This document shows, piece by piece, positions 30,312 through 41,082 of a stretch of 64,000 nt of DNA. A program made the position numbers and the translations under genes. Within the stretch, counting starts at the first letter, position 1. Each line of letters opens with the position of its first letter. The notes under the pieces were generated by a model. It worked only from the letters and a program-made list of their open reading frames with translations. It was not told where the DNA came from and did not search any database. Source of the stretch: Thauera sp. JM12B12 (GTDB lineage: Bacteria > Pseudomonadota > Gammaproteobacteria > Burkholderiales > Rhodocyclaceae); assembly GCF_039614725.1 (NCBI RefSeq), contig NZ_CP154859.1, positions 124,001-188,000 of the forward strand, in the 5' to 3' direction.

Positions 30312-31628
30312 GTGATCCAGCGCCCCCTCACCTATCTCACCCTCGGCGTTGCCATCCCCGTGGTGGCGGTGCTCGCCCTGGCCGTGCTCGCCGGACTCTA
30401 CCGCGGGAGCGATGCCGCGCTCGCGCTGATCTTCCTCGGCTTCGTCGGTGTCGCCATCATGTTGGGACGCAATCTGCGCCTGCTCGTCTCCTGGGCGCGG
30501 CAACCGATCGGCACCCCCGCACCGCAGGTCGAGGGCCTGTGGGGCAGCGTGTTCGCCGAGCTCGGCCACCGCTTCCAGCGCGAATGCGAAGTCAAGGAGC
30601 GGCTGTCGGCCGAACTCGGGCGCTTCCAGCAGGCTGCGACGGCAATGCCCGACGGCGTCATCTATCTCGCCGAGGACGACGTCATCGAGTGGATGAACCC
30701 GATGGCCGAGCAGCACTTCGATCTCGACCGCCGCAAGGACCTGCGCACTGCGCTGCCGAATCTCATCCGCCAGCCCGAGTTCATCGCCTACCTCGCCGCC
30801 CGCGACTACGCCGAACCGCTCGTCATGCGTTCGCTGCGGCGGCGCGACCGTACCCTGCAGGTGCAGGTGATCGCCTTTTCGGGCAACCGCCGCATGGTGC
30901 TGTCGCGCGACATCTCGCAGCTCGAGCGCCTCGAGAACATGCGACGCGACTTCGTGGCCAACGTCTCCCACGAACTGCGCACGCCGCTGACCGTCGTCGG
31001 TGGTTTCCTGGAGACGCTGATCGACGGGCTCGATGACTTCTCCCGCGCCGACGTCATCCACTACCTGACGCTGGCGAGCGAGCAGTCCAACCGCATGCAG
31101 CGTCTGATCGAGGAGCTCCTCACCCTGTCCGCGCTCGAGACCGGTGCGCCGGCGCAGGTGGACGAGACCGTCGATGCCGCAGCCCTCGTCGAGGAGGTAT
31201 TCAGGGACACCGAACTGCTGTCGGCGGGCCGCCACGAAGTCCGGCTGGTGCTCGAAGGCGGCGGCGTCCTCCGCGGCAGCCGCAAGGAGCTGCTCAGCGC
31301 GTTCTCCAATCTGGCCAGCAACGCCGTGCGGTACACCCCTGCGGGCGGGCACATCGAGATCGGCTGGCGCGCCGACGAACAGGGCGGTGAATACTGGGTC
31401 GGCGATGACGGCATCGGTATCGACCCTGCCCACATCCCGCGCCTCACCGAGCGCTTCTATCGCGTCGACCGCGGGCGCTCGCGCGAGACCGGCGGTACCG
31501 GTCTCGGGCTCGCCATCGTCAAGCACGTCGTCACCCGCCACCAGGGCGAACTGTGCATCGACAGCCGGCTGGGCGAGGGTAGCCGGTTCGCGATACGTTT
31601 CCCGGTGGCGCGCGTCAGGCAGGACTGA
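30312..31628 (+). CDS. phoR: Phosphate regulon sensor histidine kinase PhoR
   Basis: A 438-residue inner-membrane kinase. Two short N-terminal helices with hardly any periplasmic loop (PLTYLTLGVAIPVVAVLALAVLAG and ALALIFLGFVGVAIMLG), a PAS domain (about 100-200), HisKA with His220 in ANVSHELRTPLTVVGGFLETL, and HATPase with NLASNAVRYTP, DDGIGID and TGGTGLGLAIVKHVV. Lack of a periplasmic sensor is normal for PhoR, which reads phosphate status through the Pst system and PhoU. The start is GTG at 30312; no ATG is nearby. Its last 14 bp overlap the end of the convergent gene at 31615. Confidence 0.94.
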   Translation: MIQRPLTYLTLGVAIPVVAVLALAVLAGLYRGSDAALALIFLGFVGVAIMLGRNLRLLVSWARQPIGTPAPQVEGLWGSVFAELGHRFQRECEVKERLSAELGRFQQAATAMPDGVIYLAEDDVIEWMNPMAEQHFDLDRRKDLRTALPNLIRQPEFIAYLAARDYAEPLVMRSLRRRDRTLQVQVIAFSGNRRMVLSRDISQLERLENMRRDFVANVSHELRTPLTVVGGFLETLIDGLDDFSRADVIHYLTLASEQSNRMQRLIEELLTLSALETGAPAQVDETVDAAALVEEVFRDTELLSAGRHEVRLVLEGGGVLRGSRKELLSAFSNLASNAVRYTPAGGHIEIGWRADEQGGEYWVGDDGIGIDPAHIPRLTERFYRVDRGRSRETGGTGLGLAIVKHVVTRHQGELCIDSRLGEGSRFAIRFPVARVRQD

Positions 31629-33213
31629 GCGTCGGGTCGACGAGCTCGAAGCTGCACTGGTCGAAATTGTTGCCGCGCAGCAGCAGCTTGCGCAGGCAAA
31701 CCTGACGCAGGGCCTCGCCGTCGCGGACCTCGATGACGCGTTCGGCGCGGAACCACATCGGCGGCAGCACCAGCGCGCCGGCTGACTTGAGGGCCGGTGA
31801 GGGAGGCAGCATGAAGGCCTGGTGGAAGGGCTCGCGGGTGCCGGGTGCGGCCAGCTGGCGAACCGAGACCACGCGCGGCACGCCCGGCAGCACGTTGACA
31901 CCCACCTCGAGCGCGCCGTCCGCGCGGTACATCAGCCAGCTCAGATCGGCGATCACCATCTGATCGGCGTCGAGCGGGCGGATGCCGACCAGCTGATGGT
32001 GCTCGAGGCGTACGCCGCGTCCGGCGTACTGGAGACGAAAACCGCCCACGGACTGGTCGAGGATGTCCCAGCGCTCGGCGTCGAAGCCGAACGGCTCGTT
32101 GCGCTCGCGCAGGGGCGAGGGTGCCGCGCTGGCGACGCGTTCGCCGAAGGTGAGCAGGGAGATGTCGTCCTGCAACCTGCGCCGCGGGCTCTCGCCGGCA
32201 GGCTGCTGGAAGATCCGGCCGCTGAGGGCGAAGCCGATCGCCAGCCAGTCGCCGGTCAGCTCGACCTGCCCGGCCTTGGCGCGGCGCGGGAAGCGCCGCC
32301 CCGATGCGGACAGGCCCCACGGCCGGTAGAGCGAGAGCAGCAGGCGGGCGCTGGCGCTCGTCGAGCAGTCCTCGCCGAGACCGAGTGAAGCGGGTTTCAC
32401 GCCGCGCTTGAACTGCGCCAGCACGGCCTGGATCTGGGTGGCGAGGTTGCTGCCGTCGAACCGCATCAGGGTGGGGGTGCGAGGTAGCAGGCCGAGCGGA
32501 CGCAGGCCGCCGTCGCCGGCGATGTCGACCCCATAGACGTTGGGCTTCTGTGTGTCCACGTCGGTTTCGAGCGCGCAGTAGGGCGCGAAGCGCTGGGCCC
32601 AGCGCATCACCCAGTTCAGTTCGCGCTCGCTGCGGCCATAGGGGTTGGCGAGCTCGACGAGCAGGATCGCGACGAAGGCCTCGTGCGGGCTCTGTGCGTG
32701 CCAGACGTCGTTGAGCGCATCGGCGACGCGGATGCGGGCGAGCCCGTCGCGTGCAGCGTCGCGGTAGCTGGCGTGCAGCGCGCCCCACAGGCCGGTCGGC
32801 AATTCGCGGTGGGCGCGGAAGTATTCGACCAGGGCCTGCCCCGCGTAGGCTACCCGGCGCTGGGCGAGCAGGGCGCGCTGGTCCTCGAGGATGCGTTCGG
32901 TGGCGTCCGCGTCGGCGATCGCCGCGTAGGATTCTGCCATCGCCTGCCACAGGCCCACCACCTCGGCGAGCACGGCGTCCTCGTCGCGGCCCGGGGGCAG
33001 CGGATGGGCGCTGTACGCGCGCGCCATCTCGCCCTGGACGAAGTTGAGCGTGTCACGCGCGGCCTCGAGCACCTCCAGGTGCTGGTTGGGCGCGGGGCGC
33101 GCGGCAAGCAACCCATGCACGATGCGGGACAGGCTGACATGCGTGTTGCGGAAATCGATCGGATGCAGCTTGCGCAGCAGATCGAGGCAGGCGGCGGGCT
33201 GGGTGTAGTCCAT
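31615..33213 (-). CDS. Conserved protein of unknown function, possible C-terminal PilZ-like segment
   Basis: A 532-residue protein that I do not recognise. The N-terminal 230 residues are largely helical (MDYTQPAACLDLLRKLHPIDFRNTHVSLSRIVHGLL...), with no signal peptide or membrane helix. The C-terminal 200 residues look like beta structure; the phrase DQSVGGFRLQYAG fits the DxSxxG half of a PilZ cyclic-di-GMP motif, but a matching RxxxR about 20 residues earlier is not clear (only RERNE). Two diguanylate cyclases in the window make such a reading attractive, though unproved. It shares 14 bp of antisense overlap with the phoR 3' end and is followed upstream, 11 bp away, by the HIT gene. Start chosen at the ATG just downstream of the HIT stop. 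Confidence 0.6.
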   Translation of the reverse strand: MDYTQPAACLDLLRKLHPIDFRNTHVSLSRIVHGLLAARPAPNQHLEVLEAARDTLNFVQGEMARAYSAHPLPPGRDEDAVLAEVVGLWQAMAESYAAIADADATERILEDQRALLAQRRVAYAGQALVEYFRAHRELPTGLWGALHASYRDAARDGLARIRVADALNDVWHAQSPHEAFVAILLVELANPYGRSERELNWVMRWAQRFAPYCALETDVDTQKPNVYGVDIAGDGGLRPLGLLPRTPTLMRFDGSNLATQIQAVLAQFKRGVKPASLGLGEDCSTSASARLLLSLYRPWGLSASGRRFPRRAKAGQVELTGDWLAIGFALSGRIFQQPAGESPRRRLQDDISLLTFGERVASAAPSPLRERNEPFGFDAERWDILDQSVGGFRLQYAGRGVRLEHHQLVGIRPLDADQMVIADLSWLMYRADGALEVGVNVLPGVPRVVSVRQLAAPGTREPFHQAFMLPPSPALKSAGALVLPPMWFRAERVIEVRDGEALRQVCLRKLLLRGNNFDQCSFELVDPTLSPA

Positions 33214-33224
33214 GGCGTGCGGGC

Positions 33225-33644
33225 TCAGTCCGGCATTCCGGCGTTGAGTGCGTCGTCGATGGCACGCGCGAGCGCCACCGGATCGGCAGCGGCGTGAATG
33301 CGGCCCTCGCGTTGCGGCGCGCCCCACACGGACTCCGGGAAATGACGGTCGTCGCGGTAGCGCGGGATTACGTGCCAGTGCAGATGGGGAACCATGTTGC
33401 CGAAGCTGGCGAGATTGATCTTTGCCGGGTGCAGCAACGCACGCAGGGCGGACTCGGTGGCCATCACGACCGCGAGCAGGTGGCTGCGGTCGGCGGGCGC
33501 GAGGTCGGTCATCTCGGCCACGTGCTCGCCCCACACCACGCGGCAGAAGCCTGGGTGCGCCGGGTCATCGACGCGGATCACGCGGCAGCGCTCGTCTTCC
33601 CAGATGACGTTTTCGGGCGCCAGGGCGCATAGCGGGCAATCCAT
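33225..33644 (-). CDS. HIT family hydrolase
   Basis: A 139-residue histidine-triad nucleotide-binding protein. The catalytic motif is HLHWHVIPRYRDD, with His87, His89 and His91. The N-terminal MDCPLC provides a cysteine pair, as in zinc-containing HIT proteins. Members hydrolyse AMP-lysine, AMP-amides or dinucleotides; the substrate here is unknown. The next gene on the strand begins 11 bp after its stop. The frame is open upstream of 33644, but the conserved sequence starts at this ATG. Confidence 0.9.
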   Translation of the reverse strand: MDCPLCALAPENVIWEDERCRVIRVDDPAHPGFCRVVWGEHVAEMTDLAPADRSHLLAVVMATESALRALLHPAKINLASFGNMVPHLHWHVIPRYRDDRHFPESVWGAPQREGRIHAAADPVALARAIDDALNAGMPD

Positions 33645-33721
33645 GTTCGGTCTCGATGTCGGGAAAACGGGGCGACGGCCCTCGAATCTAGCCTGTCTGC
33701 AGCCGCACGGGCGAGGAACTG

Positions 33722-34543
33722 TTACGCACTCGCCGCGGTGCGCGGGAAGTCCTGCGCCACCGTCGTCGTCTCGCCGAGGGCGACCGGCACGCCTTCCTTG
33801 AAGGCGAGCAGGTTCCCGGGCGGGATCGCGGTCCAGCACTCGTTGTCGGTAAGCGCCGTGGTGGCGATCACCGCCACGCGGTCATTCGGCGTGGTCACCC
33901 GGCTGAAGTCGAGCGTCAGGTCCTCGTCGGCGAGATGCGCGACCGCGAACGGCGCCTTGCGGATGATGTAGACGAGCCGCGAGGAGCAATGCGCGAACAG
34001 CCAGTCGCCATCCGACAGCAGGAAATTGAATTCGCCCAGACTGCCGACCTCGCAGGCCAACTCGCGCAGCGTGGCGTGGAGTTCGGCGGCGGGCGGGTTG
34101 CCCTGCGGGAAGCGGGTGGCGAGCGTGTCGAGGATGTAGCAGAACGCGCGCTCGGAGTCGGTCGTGCCCACCGGGGCGAAGCGGCCGGACAGGGGCGGCG
34201 CGAAATGCTTGAGGTTGCCGTTGTGGGCGAAGATCCAGTAGCGCCCCCACAGCTCGCGCTGGAACGGGTGGGTGTTCTCCAGGCGCACATCGCCCTGGGT
34301 GGCCTTGCGGATGTGGGCGATGACGTTGAGCGAGCGGATCGGGTAGTGCTTGACCAGTTCGGCGACCGGCGAGTGGGCGCTCGGCGCGGGGTCGAGGAAC
34401 ATGCGCACGCCCTTGCCCTCGAAGAAGGCGATCCCCCAGCCGTCGCGGTGATGATCGGTGAGCCCGCCGCGGGCGCGAAAACCCGCGAACGAGAAGCAGA
34501 TGTCGGTCGGCACGTTGCAGTTCATGCCCAGCAACTGGCACAT
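33722..34543 (-). CDS. Class II glutamine amidotransferase (YafJ family)
   Basis: A 273-residue N-terminal-nucleophile amidohydrolase. After Met removal, Cys2 in MCQLLGMNCN becomes the nucleophile. Also conserved are GGLTDHHRDGWGIAFFEGKGVRMFLDP, VIAHIRKATQG and ENTHPFQRELWGRYWIFAHNGNL, which together form the glutamine site of the YafJ type. There is no synthetase domain, so the acceptor of the ammonia is unknown. It stands 77 bp upstream of the HIT gene on the same strand. Confidence 0.9.
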   Translation of the reverse strand: MCQLLGMNCNVPTDICFSFAGFRARGGLTDHHRDGWGIAFFEGKGVRMFLDPAPSAHSPVAELVKHYPIRSLNVIAHIRKATQGDVRLENTHPFQRELWGRYWIFAHNGNLKHFAPPLSGRFAPVGTTDSERAFCYILDTLATRFPQGNPPAAELHATLRELACEVGSLGEFNFLLSDGDWLFAHCSSRLVYIIRKAPFAVAHLADEDLTLDFSRVTTPNDRVAVIATTALTDNECWTAIPPGNLLAFKEGVPVALGETTTVAQDFPRTAASA

Positions 34544-34631
34544 GGCGGGACCCTCGGTCAGGCGATGCGTCGCAGTATACCGAAGCGATCGCGGCAGCCG
34601 TTGCCCGGGGTGCGCCGCCAGCGGTCGTTCG

Positions 34632-35723
34632 TCACGGCGCGCTGGGCACGGCCGGCGTGCGCAGGCTGGCTGCGCCCGCCCGGTCCACCAGCCAGTCGGT
34701 CAGGCTCGCGCCCAGCCACATCGCGGTGAGCGTCACCCAGGCGGTGAGCGCGAACACCGCCGCCCCGGACACCCCCGCGCCCACCGCGCAGCCGCCGGCC
34801 AGCATGCCGCCGAAACCCATCAGCAGCGCGCCGGCGATGTAGCGGCGCATGGCGTGCCCGCCCTGGAAGCCCTCGAGCTTCAGCTCGCGTGCGAGCAGCC
34901 CGGCGAGGAAGGCGCCGAGAAACACCCCCGGCACCATGCCCAGATCGAAGTTGAGCGCCTGCCCGGGTGGCGACAGCACGAGCATCAGCACGTCGGCCGA
35001 CGGGCCGGTGAAGGACAGGCTCTGCACCGGCATGGGCACGAACAGCAGCCCCGCCAGCCGGTAGGTGAACCACCACGCGACGCCGACCATGAGCCCCGCG
35101 CCGATCCCGCCGATCCAGCCCCAGGCGTTCACGCGGTGCCGATGGGCGAACCAGATGCCGGCGGCGAGCCAGACCAGCCCGAACAGCAAGCCGCCGGTCC
35201 GGCCGAAGCCGGTGAGGGCGAGCAGGTCGCGCGCGCTGCCGCCGTCGATCGTCCACAGGCCGGCGAGCGTCTCGCGCCACGGCGACAGGATGCCGGTCAT
35301 CGAGGCCTGCGCGGTGACGGCGAAGATCAGCCCTGAGAGCAGCGCGCGCAGGTTGCCGTTGGCCGCCAGCACCAGCAGCCGGCTCGAGCAGCCGCGCGCC
35401 AGCACCATGCCGATGCCGAACAGCAGTCCGCCGATGGCCGCGCCGGACAGGCTGCCCTGGCTGGCGAGCTGGCGGACGTTGCTGGTGTCGAACTGCCCGG
35501 CGAGCTGCAGCGACTGGGTGAGGAGGAGGGCTGAGGAGAAGGCTAGCAGCCATACGGCCAGGCGCGGGCCGAAGCGCATGCGCGCGACCTCGACGACCGC
35601 CGCGCGCAGGCAGAATTGCGAACGCTGGGCGAAGAAGCCGAAGGCGGCGCCGATGAGCAGGCCGCCCAGCGCAAGACCGCGGTCTTCTCCGAGCCACTCG
35701 ACGAACCCGGCGATCGTCTCCAC
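34632..35723 (-). CDS. YeeE/YedE family membrane transporter (thiosulfate/sulfur-type)
   Basis: A 363-residue membrane protein with about nine to eleven helices. It has the cysteine positions used for substrate relay in the thiosulfate transporter TsuA: QRSQFCLRAA near residue 38, GMVLARGCSSRLLV near 112, and GGMLAGGCAVGAGVSG near 310. The doubled 'GxxxARGC / GGxLAGGC' motif defines the DUF395 family. The start is GTG at 35723. No TusA-like partner is adjacent, which sets it apart from the usual yeeE-yeeD pair. A palindrome at 35761-35780 covers the likely promoter. Confidence 0.87.
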   Translation of the reverse strand: METIAGFVEWLGEDRGLALGGLLIGAAFGFFAQRSQFCLRAAVVEVARMRFGPRLAVWLLAFSSALLLTQSLQLAGQFDTSNVRQLASQGSLSGAAIGGLLFGIGMVLARGCSSRLLVLAANGNLRALLSGLIFAVTAQASMTGILSPWRETLAGLWTIDGGSARDLLALTGFGRTGGLLFGLVWLAAGIWFAHRHRVNAWGWIGGIGAGLMVGVAWWFTYRLAGLLFVPMPVQSLSFTGPSADVLMLVLSPPGQALNFDLGMVPGVFLGAFLAGLLARELKLEGFQGGHAMRRYIAGALLMGFGGMLAGGCAVGAGVSGAAVFALTAWVTLTAMWLGASLTDWLVDRAGAASLRTPAVPSAP

Positions 35724-35760
35724 GCGTCCTCCCGTACCGGATCATGGCCGGTGTGATCAC

Positions 35761-35780
35761 CATTCAACAATATAAGAATG
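35761..35780. promoter_or_regulatory. Candidate operator of the YeeE/YedE gene
   Basis: CATTC-AACAATATAA-GAATG is a perfect 5-bp inverted repeat around a 10-bp AT core, 37 bp upstream of the GTG start. Read on the minus strand the core contains TATATT, a possible -10. The architecture is reminiscent of ArsR-family operators (for example sulfide/persulfide sensors of the BigR/SqrR group, which use ATTC...GAAT arms). No ArsR gene is nearby, so this is inference. Confidence 0.35.
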
Positions 35781-35941
35781 TGAGCACTTACAAAAGGTGC
35801 GTGATGCATCCGACCGCGGGTGGACGCCCGCGCGCGGCCGGGCAACGGGCCGACTGTTGCCGGAGAAGGGCGCAGCGTGCACCCCTCCCGCGGTCAGGAT
35901 GGCGACGGGCGCGCGGGTTCGCGCGCCGGCGCGCCCGCGGC

Positions 35942-37402
35942 TCAGGCGCCGAGCTTCTTCTTCAGCAACTCGTTGACCTGGGCCGGGCTGGCCTTGCCCT
36001 TGCTCGCCTTCATGACCTGGCCGACCAGCGCGTTGAAGGCCTTCTCCTTGCCGGCGCGGAACTCGTCGACCGACTTCTGGTTGGCCGCGAGCACCTCGTC
36101 GATCATGGCCTCGATCGCGCCGCTATCGGTGACCTGCCTGAGGCCCTGCTTGTCGATGACCTCGTCCGCCGTCGCACCTTCGCCGTTCCACAGCGCCTCG
36201 AACACCTTCTTGCCAATCGCGTTGGAGATGGTGCTGTCGGCGATGCGCGCGACCAGTCCGGCGAGCTGCGCCGGCGACACCGGCGATGCGCCGATGTCGA
36301 GTTCGGCCTTGTTGAGGCGCGCGGCAAGGTCGCCCATGACCCAGTTGGCGCAAGGCTTGGCGAGCGCCGCGCCGGCGGCCGACACCGTAGCCTGATAGAA
36401 ATCGGCGACTTCCTTGGAGGCGGTGAGCGTGGTGGCGTCGTAGGCCGACAGGCCCCACGCGTCCATGAAGCGCGCCTTCATCGCCCCCGGCAGCTCGGGC
36501 ATCTCCGCCTGTACGCGTGCCTTCCACTCCTGCGAGATCACCAGCGGCAGCAGGTCGGGGTCGGGGAAGTAGCGGTAGTCGTGGGCGTCTTCCTTGCTGC
36601 GCATCATGCGCGTCTCGCCGCTGTCGGGGTCGAACAGCACGGTGGCCTGCTGGATGCGCCCACCGTCCTCGATGGTGTCGATCTGCCACTGAACCTCGTA
36701 GTCGATCGCCTGCTGCAGGAAGCGGAAGGAGTTCAGGTTCTTGATCTCGCGCCGCGTGCCGAACTCGGTGGCGCCCTTCTTGCGCACAGAGACGTTGGCG
36801 TCGCAGCGGAACGAGCCTTCCTGCATGTTGCCGTCGCAGATGTCGATCCAGCGCACCAGCGCGTGCAGCGCACGGGCGTAGGCCACGGCTTCGGCCGAGG
36901 AGCGCATGTCGGGCTCGGAGACGATCTCGAGCAGCGGCGTGCCGGCGCGGTTGAGGTCGATGCCGGTCATGCCGTGGAAGTCCTCGTGCAGGCTCTTGCC
37001 GGCGTCCTCCTCGAGGTGGGCGCGGGTGAGGCGCACGGTCTTCTCGTAGGCCTGCTCACCCTCGCCGACGCGGATCGTGATCGCCCCGCCGACCACGACC
37101 GGCAGGTCCATCTGGCTGATCTGGTAGCCCTTGGGGAGGTCGGGGTAGAAGTAGTTCTTGCGCGCGAACACGCTCTTGTCGGCGACGTGGGCGCCGATGG
37201 CGAGGCCGAAGCGGATCGCGCGCTCGACCGCGCCGCGGTTGAGCACCGGCAGCACGCCGGGGAGCGCGATGTCCACCGCGCTCGCCTGGCGGTTGGGCTC
37301 GGCGCCGAAGGCGGTGCTGGCGCCGGAGAAGATCTTGCTGGCGGTGTTGAGCTGGGCGTGGACTTCCAGCCCGATGACGACTTCCCAATCGGATCGGCTC
37401 AT
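35942..37402 (-). CDS. gatB: Asp-tRNA(Asn)/Glu-tRNA(Gln) amidotransferase subunit B
   Basis: A 486-residue subunit that binds tRNA and activates the misacylated amino acid. The N-terminus [23 protein letters not shown], the segment [21 protein letters not shown], and [12 protein letters not shown]...[26 protein letters not shown] are invariant. The C-terminal helical and YqeY-like tail ends [24 protein letters not shown]. With gatC and gatA it forms GatCAB, so this organism makes Asn-tRNA or Gln-tRNA at least partly by transamidation. A lipoprotein gene separates it from gatA by 32 bp. Confidence 0.97.
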   Translation of the reverse strand: MSRSDWEVVIGLEVHAQLNTASKIFSGASTAFGAEPNRQASAVDIALPGVLPVLNRGAVERAIRFGLAIGAHVADKSVFARKNYFYPDLPKGYQISQMDLPVVVGGAITIRVGEGEQAYEKTVRLTRAHLEEDAGKSLHEDFHGMTGIDLNRAGTPLLEIVSEPDMRSSAEAVAYARALHALVRWIDICDGNMQEGSFRCDANVSVRKKGATEFGTRREIKNLNSFRFLQQAIDYEVQWQIDTIEDGGRIQQATVLFDPDSGETRMMRSKEDAHDYRYFPDPDLLPLVISQEWKARVQAEMPELPGAMKARFMDAWGLSAYDATTLTASKEVADFYQATVSAAGAALAKPCANWVMGDLAARLNKAELDIGASPVSPAQLAGLVARIADSTISNAIGKKVFEALWNGEGATADEVIDKQGLRQVTDSGAIEAMIDEVLAANQKSVDEFRAGKEKAFNALVGQVMKASKGKASPAQVNELLKKKLGA

Positions 37403-37434
37403 GGTGTGTTCTCGTGTTGCGTGCGGCCGGTCGC

Positions 37435-37929
37435 TCAGTGGCACTGGCCATTGGACCGATCGACGATGATCGGCCACAGGTAATCGAAGGCGCCGGGCGT
37501 GCAGCGTGCGGCGCAGCGCGAAAAGCCCACGGTGACCGCCTTGCCCTGCTCCCAGATGTCGACGGTGCAGCCATCGGCGGCGCGCAACTGCACGCTCGGC
37601 TTCTCGCGTGTCTGGGAGAAGGGGCCGTGGATCCGGCAGCTGCCGCGGCGGGGGATGTCGATGTCGGCATTGAAGGTCCTGACCTTCGACTGTGCGACGT
37701 CGAGCGTGATGCGGGTGGTGTAGCCGGCTTCGTCGCGAAAGCGGCAATCCGCGCGCACGTCGAGCGGCCGCCACGGCATCGCGCGCAGCTTTCCGCCCGC
37801 GCTGCTCGGACGCTCGAGGACGTCGTCGCCGATCGGCGCCTCGCCCGGCGCGCGCAGGCTCGGCGGTGCGCACGCGGCCAGCGCGGCCGCGGCGGCCACG
37901 ACGGCGAGCCGGCGGCTCAGGCGATGCAT
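37435..37929 (-). CDS. Small lipoprotein of unknown function between gatA and gatB
   Basis: A 164-residue protein with a basic N-terminus ([11 protein letters not shown]), hydrophobic stretch and lipobox LAAC, so Cys20 should be lipidated. The mature part is mostly beta-like ([70 protein letters not shown]). Six cysteines in the mature chain could form disulfides, which fits an extracytoplasmic location. I do not recognise a family. Its place in the gat operon, 20 bp after gatA and 32 bp before gatB, implies co-expression without an obvious functional link. Confidence 0.75.
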   Translation of the reverse strand: MHRLSRRLAVVAAAAALAACAPPSLRAPGEAPIGDDVLERPSSAGGKLRAMPWRPLDVRADCRFRDEAGYTTRITLDVAQSKVRTFNADIDIPRRGSCRIHGPFSQTREKPSVQLRAADGCTVDIWEQGKAVTVGFSRCAARCTPGAFDYLWPIIVDRSNGQCH

Positions 37930-37949
37930 GGTGCTGCGCCCCACGCGAC

Positions 37950-39422
37950 TCAGGCGGCGCAGGCCGGCCGGCGCGCGTGCCAGTCGGTGGCCTGCTGGAA
38001 GCGGTGGGCGGTGTCGAGCAGGCGCGCCTCGGCGAAGTAGTCGCCGATCAGCTGCAGGCCCACCGGCAGGCCGCCGGCACCGAAGCCGGCCGGATGCGAG
38101 AGGCCGGGCAGGCCGGCGAGGTTCACCGCGATCGTGTAGATGTCCGACAGGTACATCTGCACCGGGTCGTCCGCCATCTCGCCGAGCGCCCACGCGGTGC
38201 GCGGCGTGGTGGGGCCGGCGATGAGGTCGCAGTGCTGCAGGGCGGCCTGGAAGTCCTGCGCGATCAGCCGGCGCAGGCGCTGCGCCTGCAGGTAGTAGGC
38301 GTCGTAGTAGCCGTGCGAGAGCACGTAGGTGCCGACCAGGATGCGGCGCTTGACCTCGGCGCCGAAGCCCTCGGCGCGGCTCTTCGCGTACATGTCGGCG
38401 AGGTCGCCGTAGTCGGCGGCGCGGTGGCCGTAGCGCACGCCGTCGAAGCGGGACAGGTTGCTCGAGCACTCCGCGGGGGCGATCACGTAATAGGCGGGGA
38501 TCGCCAGGCTCGCGTTGGGCAGCGAGACCTCGACCGTGGTGGCGCCGAGCGTGCGGTACTGGTCGAGCGCGGCGTCGATGGCGGCGCGCACGTCCTCGGC
38601 CATGCCTTCGGCGAAGAACTCGCGCGGCAGGCCGATGCGCAGGCCTGCGAGCGGCTTCGCCCCCGCCGGCGCGGCGAGCGCGGCGGCGTAGTCCTCGGTG
38701 GGGCGTTCCAGGCTGGTGGAGTCGCGCGCATCGAAGCCGGTCATCGCGGACAGCAGCAGCGCGCAGTCCTCGGCGCTGGCACCGAAGGCGCCGCCCTGGT
38801 CGAGCGAGGAGGCGTAGGCGATCATGCCGTAGCGGCTCACCAGGCCGTAGGTCGGCTTGATGCCGGTGATGCCGCAGAAGGCCGCAGGCTGGCGCACCGA
38901 GCCGCCGGTGTCGGTGCCGGTTGCGATCGGCGCCAGGCGCGCGGCGACCGCCGCGGCCGAACCGCCGGACGAGCCGCCGGGCACGCGCCCGAGGTTCCAT
39001 GGGTTCTTCACCGCGCCGAAATGCGAGCTCTCGTTCGACGAGCCCATCGCGAACTCGTCCATGTTGGTCTTGCCCAGGCTCACCGCGCCGGCGGCCTTGA
39101 GCAGGCTGACCACGTGGGCGTCGTAGGGGCTGACGAAGTTCGCCAGCATCTTCGAGCCGCAGGTGGTCAGCACGCCTTCGGTGCAGAACACGTCCTTGTG
39201 CGCGAGCGGGATGCCGGTGAGCGGTCCCGCGCTGCCGGCGGCGATGTGCGCATCGGCGGCGCGGGCGGCGGCAAGCGCGCCTTCACGATCGACGGTGATG
39301 AAGGCGTTGAGCGCGGGGTCGAGTTCGTCGATGCGGTCGAGGAACAGGGTGGCGAGTTCGACGGCGGAGATCTGCCGGGCGTCGAGCGCACGGCGCAGTT
39401 CCGGGAGGGAAGCGTTGATCAT
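37950..39422 (-). CDS. gatA: Asp-tRNA(Asn)/Glu-tRNA(Gln) amidotransferase subunit A
   Basis: A 490-residue amidase-signature enzyme that releases ammonia from glutamine for GatB. The Ser-cisSer-Lys triad is visible: Lys in [14 protein letters not shown], Ser in the [12 protein letters not shown] stretch, and Ser in [24 protein letters not shown]. Full length with complete C-terminus ([25 protein letters not shown]). gatC lies 94 bp upstream. Confidence 0.97.
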   Translation of the reverse strand: MINASLPELRRALDARQISAVELATLFLDRIDELDPALNAFITVDREGALAAARAADAHIAAGSAGPLTGIPLAHKDVFCTEGVLTTCGSKMLANFVSPYDAHVVSLLKAAGAVSLGKTNMDEFAMGSSNESSHFGAVKNPWNLGRVPGGSSGGSAAAVAARLAPIATGTDTGGSVRQPAAFCGITGIKPTYGLVSRYGMIAYASSLDQGGAFGASAEDCALLLSAMTGFDARDSTSLERPTEDYAAALAAPAGAKPLAGLRIGLPREFFAEGMAEDVRAAIDAALDQYRTLGATTVEVSLPNASLAIPAYYVIAPAECSSNLSRFDGVRYGHRAADYGDLADMYAKSRAEGFGAEVKRRILVGTYVLSHGYYDAYYLQAQRLRRLIAQDFQAALQHCDLIAGPTTPRTAWALGEMADDPVQMYLSDIYTIAVNLAGLPGLSHPAGFGAGGLPVGLQLIGDYFAEARLLDTAHRFQQATDWHARRPACAA

Positions 39423-39516
39423 TTTTCGGGCAGGCAGGTGGGCGCCGCGGCAAGCGGCCGGCGGATGCGGCCGGCGTGGGCGGGCGCAGCGACGGGAGGG
39501 GTGGCTGCGGAGCGGA

Positions 39517-39804
39517 TCATTCGATGACTTTCGGCACCAGGTAGAGGCCAGCCTCGGTCTGCGGCGCGACGCTCTGGAAGGCGTCGCGGCGGTCGGCCTC
39601 GGTGACGAGGTCGGGGCGCAGGCGGGTGGCCAGCTCCTGCGGATGACTCATCGGCTCGACACCGGTGGTGTCGACCGCCTGCATCTGCTCGATGAGGCCG
39701 AGGATGCCGTTCAGCTTGGCGCGGGTGGCGTCCAGTTCGGTGTCGGAAAGCGCGATGCGCGCGAGGCGGGCAATGTGCCCGACTTGGTCATTGGACAGCG
39801 ACAT
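39517..39804 (-). CDS. gatC: Asp-tRNA(Asn)/Glu-tRNA(Gln) amidotransferase subunit C
   Basis: A 95-residue subunit that wraps around GatA and stabilises the complex. The family pattern [50 protein letters not shown] is complete, as is the tail LVPKVIE. First gene of gatC-gatA-lipoprotein-gatB. The 169-bp gap to mreB holds both divergent promoters. Confidence 0.96.
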   Translation of the reverse strand: MSLSNDQVGHIARLARIALSDTELDATRAKLNGILGLIEQMQAVDTTGVEPMSHPQELATRLRPDLVTEADRRDAFQSVAPQTEAGLYLVPKVIE

Positions 39805-39861
39805 GAGGTAACAAAACCTGCTGAATCCACAAAGGTTTGTAGGTTATCATAACTGTCTTTG

Positions 39862-41017
<1,156 letters not shown>

Positions 41018-41082
41018 CGCGCCGCCCCGGCACATCCCGCCGGGGCGCGCCGCCTCCAACCTGACGGCCCCTGGTTTTCCGG

